Below, piece after piece: positions 34,798-47,591 of a DNA stretch of 64,000 nucleotides. The stretch comes from Brachionus rotundiformis (Eukaryota; Rotifera; Eurotatoria; Ploima; Brachionidae): the NCBI GenBank assembly GCA_016802295.1, contig JAESIW010000065.1, positions 124,001 to 188,000 of the forward strand. Direction: 5' to 3'. Within the stretch, counting starts at the first letter, position 1; every line of letters begins with the position of its first letter. The position numbers and the translations under genes were made by a program. The notes under the pieces are model-generated. The model had not been told where the DNA came from. It did not search any database and saw only the letters and a list, made by a program, of their open reading frames with translations.

Positions 34798-36857
34798 ATT
34801 TGAAAAAAACATGCTTTATTTGGTAAAAAAAAAAAAAGAAATTGAATTATCGACGGCGTAGAAAAAAAATTTCAATGAGCTGATTGCAAAATTTTCTCAA
34901 GAAATTTTTCTTAATAAACTTAAAATATGTGCCTGAATTAGTACCTGGCTTACAAAATTTCTTCAACAAAAAAATTGTTGTGCTACGAATTAAAATTGGT
35001 AGAAATTGTACAATTTTCGAATGCTGTTGAAAGACAAGTTAAAATTTTATAAAAATATGTCTTTACTTAAATTTAGATTTATTGCTGTTTAGACATGATC
35101 TCAATACTCGGCAATTCAAAGCTCTGAACTGTTTCTCACAGTACTATTCTTGTTTGGCAAAAATGCATTTAAAGCTTAAATCAATTAACCACTTATGTTT
35201 GTAATAAAAATATGAAAACCTCTTTGATTCTTAATTTGTTTATTTTATATCTTATATTCTTACGTAATGGAATTGTGACGGAATAGATAATAAGAATTTG
35301 TCACCATTACAATCCCATCGTCACTAACTTACTATTACTCAACTCATAGGTTGTAATCTAATCATTTAAAAATATTCTTAAACCATGAAAAATACTAGGC
35401 CAGCCTAAAAGAAAAATTTTTTCAAAGCTTATTCTTATAATTTTATCTATAGATAATCTCTCATCAATTAATTTTAATGTTTTGAAGGCAATGACCAAGA
35501 TGACCAATCGAGCTCACTGCTAACTAGTACAGAACATCAATTTTTAGTTTTTAAATTTTTTAACTTAAGCCATCGATCTTAATAAATAAGCGAGTGAAAT
35601 GGCTCATAAATTAATCAACCGAAAATTGTCTTTTTGATTATTTATAATTTTTTAAAAGATTTAATTATCTTTTTGATTGTGCTTGATATTTTCTTAAAGA
35701 TTATTCTTAAAAGAATTAATGAAGAAAATGTCCGTAAACCTTTAAAAGAATAGTTTTTCTGACAACTGGGTACTTATCATTTTTGATTCAGAAAAAAAGT
35801 TTTAATTGAATTTATAAGACTTTTAAAATTGAAAACAGAGTTTTTTGATATAAAAAATTTATTATCAGCAAATAATTTATATCATTTTTTGATTCTAATC
35901 ATAAAATTGACCTGAAATATGCCACGATGTTAAATTTTTTGGTGCATTCAATCATTTGAAGGCAAAACCTTGTAGGATATTTTATCTTTTTTATCAAAAA
36001 AAATTAAATGCTCTTTTTCTCATTAATGATTTAGATCACAATTAGAGTTTAAATAGGAATTTTATTTATTATAAATTTAAATGACCATTGCATTTTTTTT
36101 AAATATGAAAAAAACAACTACGAAATTATTTTAAAAATAATTTTTGAGATAAAAATTTTTTTATTTTAAAACTTGATTTAAAAAAAACACACTGTTTAAA
36201 TTATCAATAGCCTATTAACAAAAATAAACATATACCTTGTTTTAAGAAAATATAACAGAATTTTTTAATCTTTATATTTGGCAATAGCAACAAGAAACTA
36301 AATGAATAACAGCTTATGAAAAATTCACGACAAAAATAATAAAACAATTCTTATAATATTTTTTTGATAAATCAAACGATTGGCTACATTAAACAGAAAA
36401 TGTTTAAGTTCACTATTAAGTCCTAACACGTGCCTTAATCTAAAAATACAATTTCTAAATATTTTATCTGGTTATTTTATTTTATACGCACAAACAAAAA
36501 CTTAAATTTCCAGAACCATATATTTGATAACAAAGGCAAAATTAATTTTAAATTTTTTCCAAAAATAAAATCAAAAAATAAAATAACTTGTGTGACAATC
36601 GAATTCGAGCCAATTAATCTAATTTTATTATTATTAAGGCCTCAAAACAAAATAAAAGAAAAAATTAAAAAAATAAATAAAACAATCAGTTAATGAATAA
36701 TTATTCTAATCACTTTTAAGGTGTGTACTGGCTAAAAAAGCACATGTAAAAGTGAACCAAAAATTTATTATTTTAACAATAATTTAGACCAATTTCTAAT
36801 TTTAAAACAAATTAATGCTTCTAACTAAAAAAATTAGAAAATTTTAAATTCTATTAT
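34798..36857. other. Intergenic region, no gene seen
   Basis: AT-rich, no ORF or RNA gene recognised. It covers the 5' flank of TTD14-like copy B and the 3' flank of the phospholipase gene. Confidence 0.55.
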
Positions 36858-37301
36858 TTAGCAGTCTCTGGGTCCAAATAATCCTAAAAGACTTGGTTTC
36901 TTATTACATGGATTATATGTATCCAAGTGCTGTTTGAAGCATTCTGCAGCTAACTTATCACATTTGCATACACCACTTTGGCACTCGGTATTTGTAATTG
37001 AACATGTTATCTGGTTATTTTTAGCTGTATAATCATAAGTTGAAAAGTATGTATAACAAAAAAAATTGCTGGTATCTCTATAGCATTGGTCATGATTTTT
37101 ACAGCAATTATCAATTGCATCTACTGGTTCGCCTTTACCTCCCATTCCGCAGTAGTTACCATATCCATCAAAGTCAAAAGCGCTGCGACCTGTCAGGTAT
37201 TCGACCATGCTTTTGAACTGAAGCAGATTTCGGTTTGACGGAATAGCAAAGGTTAGATTAAATGAAAAAAAAGCAAAGAGAACAAAAATCAACAACTTCA
37301 T
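36858..37301 (-). CDS. Secreted phospholipase A2
   Basis: Hydrolyses the sn-2 ester of glycerophospholipids. 147 residues, one exon. Signal peptide at 1-19 (MKLLIFVLFAFFSFNLTFA). Calcium loop YCGMGG at 50-55, then DNCCKNHDQCY with catalytic His70 and Asp71, and the second catalytic Asp115 in CKCDKLAAECF. Twelve or more cysteines fit the disulfide-rich sPLA2 fold. Active-site residues are intact, so it should be an active enzyme outside the cell, for example in digestion or defence. The start is set at 37301 because it begins a clean signal peptide; the same frame is open for 36 more codons upstream but these do not look secretory. Confidence 0.93.
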   Translation of the reverse strand: MKLLIFVLFAFFSFNLTFAIPSNRNLLQFKSMVEYLTGRSAFDFDGYGNYCGMGGKGEPVDAIDNCCKNHDQCYRDTSNFFCYTYFSTYDYTAKNNQITCSITNTECQSGVCKCDKLAAECFKQHLDTYNPCNKKPSLLGLFGPRDC

Positions 37302-40300
37302 TTCTTTAATTAGCTCATAATTAACTTTTATTGAGATTTTATATAACTTAATTTTTGTTACTGTGAACAAAACAAATGTTTTTAATCGCTCTACGATATA
37401 AAAAAACATGATAAATTTTTGTATGGTGTCATTAAACGTAGGTGCAAAATCACATTTAGATAATCGATGGGTGTATTAAATTATAGGGAAAAAATGAGTA
37501 AAATTAATCAATTACAAAATTTATATTAATATTTTTTATTTGATAAATTTTTGATAAAATGAGCATTGAAGTAAAGCATTGAATTTTTCATTCGAAAAGA
37601 CAGCATTATTTTGTCTCTATCTAAATTTCTTAAATTATTAATAAAATTATTAATATTAATTGAAAATTAAAATTTTAATTCATTATTTTTATATTCAATG
37701 TTTTTATTTAATGAATTTTCAATTCATATTTAAATCAGAATGGACATCAATTTTAGTAAATTTCTTGATTTTGATTTTTCTACCAAGGTGATATTTTTCA
37801 GTTTTATTTTCAAAGCTTAATAATCTATTCTTGTTAAATATCTTATTTTTATCGTAACTAATAGACAAATTTGCTGTCTATTAATATTTGATGTCATGTC
37901 ATGAGATATATTATACAATGTTAAAAATACGAATTCTGCTCATTTATTTATTTTTCCACAATATCGCCAAATTGTAATTCTATAAAGATGAAAATATTTA
38001 TTTTTATAAATAAAAATATCAATCAAAAACCTAACAATCTATCAGGTTGAGTTACTTAAAAGTTCAACTATCTTACAGCTAATTATCTTAAAAATGTTAA
38101 TGAAAGATTTAAAATTTTTTTTCAAACAAATATATTCTCATTCAGATTGAATAATCAAATTATTAAATCAAACTAAAATATTAATTGATTATTAATTAAT
38201 TAACATTTTAATCTGAATGAGAATATATTTGTTTGAAACTATTATTTATTTTTAATTTTGCTTATTGTTATTTTGGTTGAATATTAATGTCAAACTAGAT
38301 TATTAAATAATAATATAACATAAAACTAGTTAACATTAAACATTATATTATTTTAACTCTATCTTTTAAATTAGATTATTTTTTTAAAAACATATTCTAA
38401 ATTGATTCGAGAATTTTTTTATCTATATAGCGTATTAAAAATAATTTATTAAAGGTAAGGTGTAATTTCAATGGAAAGTCTTATCAATAATCATCAAAAT
38501 GTGGTTAAGTAAGGAGATTCTCGAACTAGAATTGTCAATTTCTAATTAAAATTCATATTAGTTTTTTATATCTATAACTACATAAAGAAATAAAGAAGAC
38601 AAAAGTCAGGGATCTAATCTAGTAGTAGTTTAGTGGTTTATTGCAATGCTGATAATAGATTATGTGCAAAAAGTATTTATCAATTTTTACTTTAAAATTT
38701 TCGCTTGATTGAGTCTCTAATGCATCCACTCTCAGCATATTCTAAATATTAACCACACGGTTTGTGAAGAAGTTGTATCGTTGAACACAATTCTTGATTA
38801 TTTTTCTTTTAATTTTGAATGGATTGCCTCTTGTTCATCTGATTGAACAAATAAAAGTATAAAGAACAATAAAGTATATCATACTAATAAAATAGTTACA
38901 CTCAAGTGTATGACATAAAGTGCATAAAAGTCTCAATATAGACATTGATATGTCAATTTTCAAGTTATATTAATAAAGAAAACAGAATTTTTTTATCTTT
39001 TTCTATTTCTTTAATTACATAAAGGACATGATAGTTTTAATCGGGTACTGAACTTTTTATTTAAAAAGTACACGTAAAATATATTTTTTATGAAATGAAG
39101 TATTAAATATTAATTTACTAAATTTTCATTGTATGACAATAGATGGAATTTTCAAGTTTAATTGATCCAAAAAATTACAATCTATGCTTTAAATACACTT
39201 CCTTAAAAATAAGTTAAAATCTAATTTTTTTAATTTGCATTAGATAAATTTTATATTAAAATTTGAATAATTTTAAATGGAAAATAACCATCTAATAAAA
39301 TTCAAAGCTAAAAAAATTCAACAAAACATAATGATTTTATTTAGAACTATAAAATTCTAGTGGATTTTAATTTAATGAATTTAAAAATATTCTTTTATTC
39401 GCTTTATTTACAAATTAAAATAAAGTAAAGCCATCTTAACCTTAAAAATACACCTCTGATATTCCAAATATTTGACTCTTAAAGACGAAATAAATTTTCG
39501 AAAATTATTTAAATAAATTTTTAGCTTTAAAGCAATTAAATGGCTTATAATTTCTTTTTTAATAAATTAAGTCCTGTTTCAGAAATTAAATTACAAATAT
39601 TTACGCTCAGAGAAATTAGAATTAATAATAGAAAAAATCAACAAATCTTTTTCATGTATTTTATTATAATTTATAAATGATTGTCAAAAAATATTTAAAG
39701 AACCATATTATAATTCTAAGATAGAAAAAAATTCCAAATTTGATTTAAATTGTCATGCTAATTTAAAAAAAAATTCAAGTGATTCGTCATTCATAGGTTT
39801 GATTTATAATGACAGATTTTGCGACATATTCCCACTAATAACCATTAACAAAACCTATTAAATTTAAATCGACTAAAATAATTGAAAACTTAGCAAGCTA
39901 ATTTTATTTTATAAATAATTTTTTACGGTAAGATTTAAATTTTAGTCAAGCAATTAAGTCATTGTTAATTAAAAAAGATGCTTTGTATTAAAATCTTTGG
40001 ATTTAATCCCATGAAAATATATATCCTAAATTAGTATACTAAGTTTTTAATTTGTAATTTTTTAAAATGAATGATTAATGTAGAAAATTTTTCTAAACTT
40101 ATCAAAAAAATAATCTTCAATTTAAATATTTAGCTCTAATCTAAATACTTGGTTTTTAAACAATGTTTTAGATAAAATTCTTGCTCACTTTCTATCTTTT
40201 TATTAAGATAGTAGATTTTTCTGGATTCTAGTTTCCTAGTTTTCTGAAGAGAGTTTAATATGAGCCTAAATTTGACAATTTTCTCAAGATACAATATTTT

Positions 40301-43300
40301 TCATTACAACAAATAGCAAAAATATAGAAGTTTATTTTCCAGGTCTTAGTATTCTCAATAAAAGTAATTAATTTTAAAAGGACTATTGAAATAAAGAGAT
40401 ATTAAGTATTAATTTAATTAAAAAAAGTGATTTTATCAAGATTATTATTTAAAAACAAATAGTAGCTTATTTTTTTTCTGTAAAACAAAAGATAAGCATC
40501 TTTTTGAGGCAGTTTAAATATATACAGTTTATTTTAAGATAGAAATGGTCAATAAGCTAAAGTTTGAAGTTGTTCGGACATATTTTAGCTGCATTTATTA
40601 TAAATTTTACAAAACAACAAATCAACAAAATTTCCAATTTTAGCCCGGACATAAAATTAAGAATAAATCCACTCTGAAAGTAAATCAAACAATTTAGTGC
40701 TTAGACGATTAATTATTTTTTTCATTTTGGTTTAATAAATTTTAATATTTCATGTGAAATATTCGAAATTCTAATTTTAAAAATCAATTAATTATAATGA
40801 GACTATTGATTTCTCGAATTTATAAATATTGATAATAACTGAATTTATTTAATTCACTTTTGAATTAATCGATTTTGTCCAGATCATAATTTAGGTGAAT
40901 TTCAAAATTATTAATGTGATTTTTTTTCAATAAAAATAAAATTTATTTATGAGGAAATTTTTTTTATTTTTTGCTCTAGACGCACAAACTGTGAACAAAA
41001 CACATATTCATAATATAACCAAAAATAGATAATTACTGCTCGTATTAAGAAAAATTTAATTAGTTCAGATAAATATTTTTCGCATAATTACAATTCAATC
41101 AAGCCATTTCTGGCAGAATTTCAAAATTAAATAATTAAAATAATGAATTCAAGATTTATATTCAGAAATGAGTTGAAATTTGTTATTTTGAAATTAAGAT
41201 GCTGGCAATTTTACATCATGTAGTCATATTGGTAAAGTATTTAAAGGGTGTAGCACATTAAGCACATACACACTTAAGTTTTTGTAGAGAGCAAAATCAA
41301 TATTTTTAAATTGAGCATATATCCATTGCTAATACCAAACTTCCTGAGCGGATTAATAAATGTCTGTCCTTAATGGTCTAAGTATTTAATCAAACAAGAT
41401 TTGTCATTGATAAATTGAAAATAAAGTTTAAACAAATTTATTAAAAAATTAAATAAAAATCTCATTTTAGCAAGTTGGTCCGAGTTTCTTTCGTGCATAA
41501 ATTGTCTATGCATCAAAAATTAGCCAAGCAGAAGATAAAACTTGGCAGCAGATAAGCCTCATTCTCTTAATCTCTGATCAAACAATTCAAGCGCCCTATA
41601 CTTAAAACGTTTTGGGCTTTTGTAAATATTTTAACATCAAGATAAATGGCCATCAATTTTAGGGGTCAGCAAATAAGTTTTTATTTTTGTTGTTGTTATT
41701 TATTCAGTTGGTTTTGGTATCGCACAAATGCCAAATAGATAGTGGGAAGAGCGATCAATAATGATCAATTGCAGAACTCAAAAGATGAGTTCAATTATCA
41801 TTTCAACAGTTAAGTTTTGGTATTTATCTATAAAGAGTCTGTAGGTAAAGTTTTTGATTATTTTCGTATTTAAACAAAAGTGAAAAAGCTTTATTGTTTT
41901 ATTTCTAGAAATGTTTTAACTAGAGGCAATTAGTACAGCAGCCAAAGTTATTAATTATTCTTGAGTTGGATCGGGGCCCAGCTTTAAAAGAGCATTGATG
42001 GATTGCTGCTTATGCTAGCTGAGTTTTAATTTATGTTTTTCAAAGAGGTAGACGATTTAAAAAAAGAAATTATATTCGCTTCAATTCAGCTTTAAATAAA
42101 TACTTAAGAAATTGGGTTGTTAGTCTAAGAATGCGAGGAGCATGCCGAAAATTCATTTAAAATAGTCGCCAATTTTGTCTAAATCAAGCCAGAGGCGTGC
42201 CTTGAAATTATGAGAAAGCTTAATGTGTAAAAAATAGATTTAATTTTTTAATAATACTTTTTTTTGCTATAGAGAGATAGTCGAGAGTTATAGGCTAATC
42301 GTTTGAAATAGGATCCAAGGTAAATAATGCGTTCAGTGATTTAAAAATAAAATTATTTTAAAAAACTATTTTCTTGGTATTTCTTAGCTAAATTGGCAAA
42401 ACAAAGTGTATTTTTTAGACTATTATTTTTAATATAAAATCAAATTTATTAAATATAAGTATTTATTTTAGTTTGGTAAAGAGGCAATTATGGAAAAAAG
42501 TTGTTTACATGTGACAAGAACTCGTTTTTTAGATGATTATCTTGTCTTAAGTTTTTTTTTTTTCGTTTTAATTTTACCTCAAGGTTTATAAGATGATTTT
42601 TATTGCTAATCAAGCGCTAAATTATTTGTGAAAATAAAAATAGTCTATATAAAATAAATTAAAATTTATATGGGTTTAATTGTAATATTGTTTTTATTAA
42701 AAAAATATTGCACTTTCTTTCAGTACTTAATGAATGTATGTATTGATTAAATTTTGGAATTTTTTTTTAATTAAAATTCGCTTCATTGATTTATATTTCT
42801 ATATTGGCAAAAGCCAAATATATTGGATGCTTATTTTATATGTTTTTTTTTTAAATTTAAAGCACTTTAATACACTGTGCTAAGTAGGCAAATAGAAAGC
42901 TTTTAGACCTTTTATGTTTAATCATTTTGTATACTAATTTCTTGTTTTATATCTGAAACAACAAGCTATAGAGTAAAATATATAAATATTAAATTATTTA
43001 TGAATAAATTCAATTTTTGAGAGTCAGTTCAGTTAAGATCAACTTTTTCCTAAAGTTATGGTCTAAAAGGAAACAATAAGCTGCCAAACAAATGGTTAAG
43101 CTAAACAAGTATAATAATAGCCAACACCTTTTAAGCTTTGTTTACCAACCAAAGGCGTGTTTAGGTTTTAAAATTTTGGCAATATATATCACTAATCTAT
43201 AATCATTTGTTACGCCCATATATCAAGAATTTCTGCGCTTTTTATAATAATAAATAATTTTCCTCTAAGAAATTTGACTAGAAGACAAGATTTATGGGCA

Positions 43301-44163
43301 AAGTGTGTTCCAAAGTATGCTTTTAATTGAACAAAAGTTAAAATGCTTTCAGAAAAAACCTTGAATTGAAAATGCTTTCATGAGTTTTTTTTCTGGGGTA
43401 ATTAGATAGGTAATTTATTTTAGATTTGAATGGAGAGAATGATCATACGGCGGAAACGCGTGACCACTATGCTTAATGGATTAATGGTGTCCGACAATCT
43501 TGATTTGAATTGAGAATTTTAGTTTTAAATGACACCAACGGGCTCAAATTTAATTAAACCTAAATGCCACATAACTGAGCAAAAATTTATATATAGATTA
43601 ATTTGAGGCAATAAAAAATTTGAGACTTATAAAAATTGTCCCAGAGCTAGTTTACAATACCATTAAAACAAAACAACAAACTCAAAACTAACTCCTTGTA
43701 TTCAAGTCATGGTCAAGTTAATTAGTTTATTTAAAAGCTTAGCAACTGGGAGCTAGACGAGTTTATATTAAAAAAAAAAGTTTATATATTTATTACTTGA
43801 ATGAAGGGTATATTAACGTTTAAGAAAAAGTAATTTTTTAAATATATACAGATAAATTTAGACCATAAAAACACTAAAACTTTGCATTTTTTTCTTGTTT
43901 ATTTAGTTTTTTATTTTATCTCAAATAATAAAAAGTCGAAACTAGGTTATGGTTATAAGTTTATCCGAAGCTTATTATTTTCCGAGAAAATTATTACTTT
44001 CAGTGTAAACAAATCGATCAAATATTTGATTTAGAATAAACAAAAAATTTATCTTGTTCAATTAAAATTTGACCACATTCACATTAAATCTACAAATCTT
44101 TTCTAACATTTATTCAATTATAATTTTTTTTAATTTAATTTTAGACAAAATAATATAAAAAAA
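37302..44163. other. 6.9-kb gene-free region before the GLUT-like gene
   Basis: No reading frame with protein character in 6.9 kb, the longest gap here. The first half is extremely AT-rich and holds a perfect inverted repeat at 38120-38238. From about 41,200 to 43,600 several stretches have higher GC and less homopolymer, as expected for regulatory DNA or a long 5' UTR intron. A TTTAATTTTAG acceptor-like site lies about 19 bp before the GLUT start codon. Confidence 0.5.
38120..38238. repeat. Perfect 29-bp inverted repeat (fold-back element)
   Basis: The left arm 38120-38148 and right arm 38210-38238 are exact reverse complements over 29 bp, separated by a 61-bp AT-rich spacer which itself has short palindromes. 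There is no ORF inside and no obvious target-site duplication. It could be a small MITE-like element, or a transcribed hairpin. Confidence 0.85.
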
Positions 44164-46030
44164 ATGGCAATAGAAGACGACCAAAACAATGAAGTGTATC
44201 AAAATCTGACGCAAAAAGGGGAAGGATCTGGCGCTGTCAACCAGAAATGGACTCTTTACTTGGTTCTTTGTTGTATGACTGTGACAACTTCATCTCTAAT
44301 CTTTGGTTACAATATTGGAGCCACAAATTTGCCAACTCCGCTAATTAAAGATTTTTTTGTTCAAAATTACTTTGCTCAATTCTACAATCAATCTCTTGAT
44401 TACAAAAAGTTCGATGGCGAAATTGAGCGGCTAAAGGGTCTTGAGTCTAGGTACAATGAGAGCAAGAGTACAAGAACAAGCATTGAGTCAAATGAAACCC
44501 AGATTCAGCAGGCTGAATATAATTTAAATTTGCTTAAGGAAGAATTGAATGTAGACAGTGTAGATAGCATCGAAAGCAAATTGTCCGAAATGAAATCTAA
44601 ACTAAATGAATCTGGCACTGAACTAGAGGCCAAAAGAGAAGAGTTTAATGAAGCTCAAGAAAAAGTGAATGCTTTCAAGACTTTTATTTGGACAATAACC
44701 ACTGCTTTGTTTGTTGTCGGCGGCATGATAGGAGCATTCACCTCCAAATATGTATGTGATTATTTTGGCAGAAAAAAAGGCATCATATTTCACCATATAT
44801 TCACAGTAGCTGGAGCTGTCTTGGTACTTATTGCTCCTTATGTCCAAACACCTGAATGTGTCATTGTGTCAAGATTTATATATGGCATTCAAGGTGGTAT
44901 GACTTGCGGACTTATTCCAACTTATTTGTCAGAAATATCACCAGCTAATCTCCGTGGTGCCACTGGAGTTATGCACCAATTGTGTATTACAATTGGTATT
45001 TTGATTGCACAGACCCTTGGTTTCAGACAATTGATGGGAACTGCTGAGCTATGGCATTTTTTACTTGCTTTACCATTGGTACCATGCTTAATTGGCACAT
45101 TAAGCTTGTTACTCTTCTTTCCAGAGTCACCTAGAGCTCTTTTGATCAACAATGGAGATGAACAAGCTGCTACTGAAGCGCTACGACGTCTCAGAAATTC
45201 AAACAATGTTTCTGCTGAAATCGAAGAAATGAGCAACGAAGCTAAAGAGACCAAATCAGACGAAGCCATTTCAATGAAAGAACTTTTCACTCTAAAGGAA
45301 TTAAGATGGCCTCTAATAACTGGATTAGTGCTTCAATTGGCACAGCAATTGTGTGGTATTAACGCTATTTTCTTCTATTCTGAGGGAATATTCCGCAATG
45401 CTTCAATTCAAGAATCAGACATACAATATGCTGTTTTCTTAACAGGTTTTATTAATGTAATATGTACTATCATATGCGTACCATTGATTGATAGACTTGG
45501 CCGAAAACCACTACTTGTTTATCCAATGATAGTTATAATAATTGACTTTATTCTACTAACTGTATTTTTGATCTTACAAGTAAGCTCTAGATTACAATTT
45601 AAAAAGCTATCTTTAATAATTTTATTTTATTAAGAATCAAGGAATGATTTATTCATATTTGAGCATTGTTTGTATTATTGTGTTCATCATGTGCTTCGCT
45701 ATTGGTCTTGGACCAATTCCGTTTTTGTATGTAGCCGAATGTTTCAGACAGGATGCTCGAAGTGCCGCATTAGCTATTTGCATGTTTACCAACTGGGTAG
45801 CAAATCTGATCTTGACATTGACTTTCCCATACTTGGCCCAATTATTAACCAAATATGTCTTTTTGGTGTTTACAGTAATTGTTGCGATTGCAGTAGTTGT
45901 CATCTTGAAAAAAGTACCTGAGACCAAAGGACGAAGCACTGAAGAAATAATGGCACATTTCCAGGGAAGAAAAGCGCCAAAATACACAGCAGATGAGTCG
46001 GGAAAACTTATGGCTAATTCAAAAGTTTAA
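44164..46030 (+). CDS. GLUT-like facilitative sugar transporter with coiled-coil loop
   Basis: SLC2A-family transporter, 603 residues. Exons 44164-45579 and 45635-46030 with a 55-bp intron; the frame is kept (ILQ/NQGM). Twelve membrane helices fit. Signatures: YNIGATN after helix 1, FGRKKG (201-206), IYGIQGGMTCGLIPTYLSEISP, PESPR (320-324), QQLCGINA (394-401; class I has QQLSGINA), DRLGRK (443-448), GPIPF (498-502; usually GPIPW) and VPETKGRS (566-573). The odd part is residues about 51-172 between helices 1 and 2: roughly 120 residues instead of about 33, highly charged with heptad-like Leu spacing (a coiled coil), and four N-glycosylation sequons at 75, 98, 110 and 148. A poly(A) signal lies at 46059-46064. 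Glucose or a related hexose is the likely substrate. Confidence 0.94.
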
Positions 46031-47591
46031 ATATTCTAAGGCTCATTCATTTTATAAAAATAAATTCAAAAGTTAATTTAGAAATTTTAATGAGAATTTA
46101 AGAGTATTGGCGTGCTAAATCACATCTTAAAGCTAAACACTTAATGAAAAATATTTTTAAATAATTTCGTTTTTTCTTTTTTAAATTTAATTTGTAATAA
46201 TTTTTTTATTAGCGACAATTAAAACAAAATTAAAATGCTAAATGTATTGATGGATTGAAATAGATGTTTGTCCTTGGTCAAAAAGAGTTTTTTTTTTGCT
46301 TATAATTTTGTCTGATTTAAATTTATTTACTAGTTTAAATATCAAGTAAAATTAATTCAGAAATTAAATTTTAATTTTGTTATTTGTATTCTATCCTTTT
46401 AAATTAGTTCAAAATAAATCGAAGCTAATTAAAATAATTTTTTTAATAATCCTCAAAATTTCAAAATCAATTTTTCGTTTGTTTGTCATTTTTGATCTAC
46501 TTGGCTTATCATATATAAAATAATATCTTTAATTTACAAATCTTTTTTGCATTGGTCTTATTTTCGTTCTTATACAAGTATTACAAAAATCAGTCGCGTT
46601 AAGGGCAGGGAATTTTGCAGTTGGCGATTTTGCCTAAAAATTTTTGGATAAATTGATATTAAATACAGATTTGAGAATTTAATTTCTTTTTTATTTATTA
46701 TTTAATAATTTGTGTTATTAGCAATTATTTAATACTCTTCTACTAATTTAATCTGAAAAACTAAAACTTTAATGCTTAAGCTCTTTTAAATACAGTATGC
46801 TTTATTTTAAAGTGTACTTTGATGTGGTCGGAAACGACCTTTGCCAAAGAATAAATAATAATAATAATAATTGAAAACTATAGCATCCTGTACCTAATGC
46901 AAAAGAGAGTGATGACCTAATGTCCAGTGAGGATGATTCTAGCTTCCCTAGAAAATGTTGAGATCCTTCAGGAAACATTTATGCAATTTAAACTAAATCC
47001 TGCTCAAAAGGCTAAACTCTACCATAAAGTAGCAAATTTGGAAATTATTAATTTAATTATAAATTAAGAAAAAATTTAATGAATTTTTTGTGAGCAAGGC
47101 TTTGGTGAGCACCATTGTTCACTAGTCGATCAGACCCTAATATTCAAATTAAGTGTCTTTAAACATTACTGATTAAATTAAATGAATTTTGTTAATGTTA
47201 ATTATTAAAAAATATAAATGATTCGTTTTATAATTGATCATTGTTTGCCTTCAAATTAAATTTTATTGTAAGCAAAAAAAGGAATAGACTTTATTATATT
47301 CTGATTGAAGATTCTATTTGATCGTTAAGATATTTATTAACAAAAATTAAAAAATTAATTTTTAAATTCTATTGCATTATGAATAATCAAAAATTTTTAT
47401 TTTTTATCAGAATATATTTTTTTATAGCTCCTAATAAAATTTTTAATTTATTTTTATGATTGTTGATTTATTTAAGATGAGTTTAGTTTTTTTTAGTAAA
47501 ACAATATGATATTTAGTTTTTAGATTAAATTTAATAATTTCAATACTTGAATATCTTTATTTTCAATATAATAAGATTAAAAGATAAATTA
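46031..47591. other. Intergenic region with a short coding-like relic
   Basis: The first part is the GLUT 3' UTR. A short stretch around 46880-47067 has coding-like composition: one frame from 46933 reads MILASLENVEILQETF and continues to a stop at 47067, and another frame just upstream reads NAKESDDLMSSEDDSS. This looks like a fragment of a dead gene or transposon. The rest is AT-rich. Confidence 0.4.

Noticed and set aside
44622..45987. Frames antisense to, or out of phase with, the GLUT-like gene
   Set aside because: Shadows; the sense frame has all transporter signatures.
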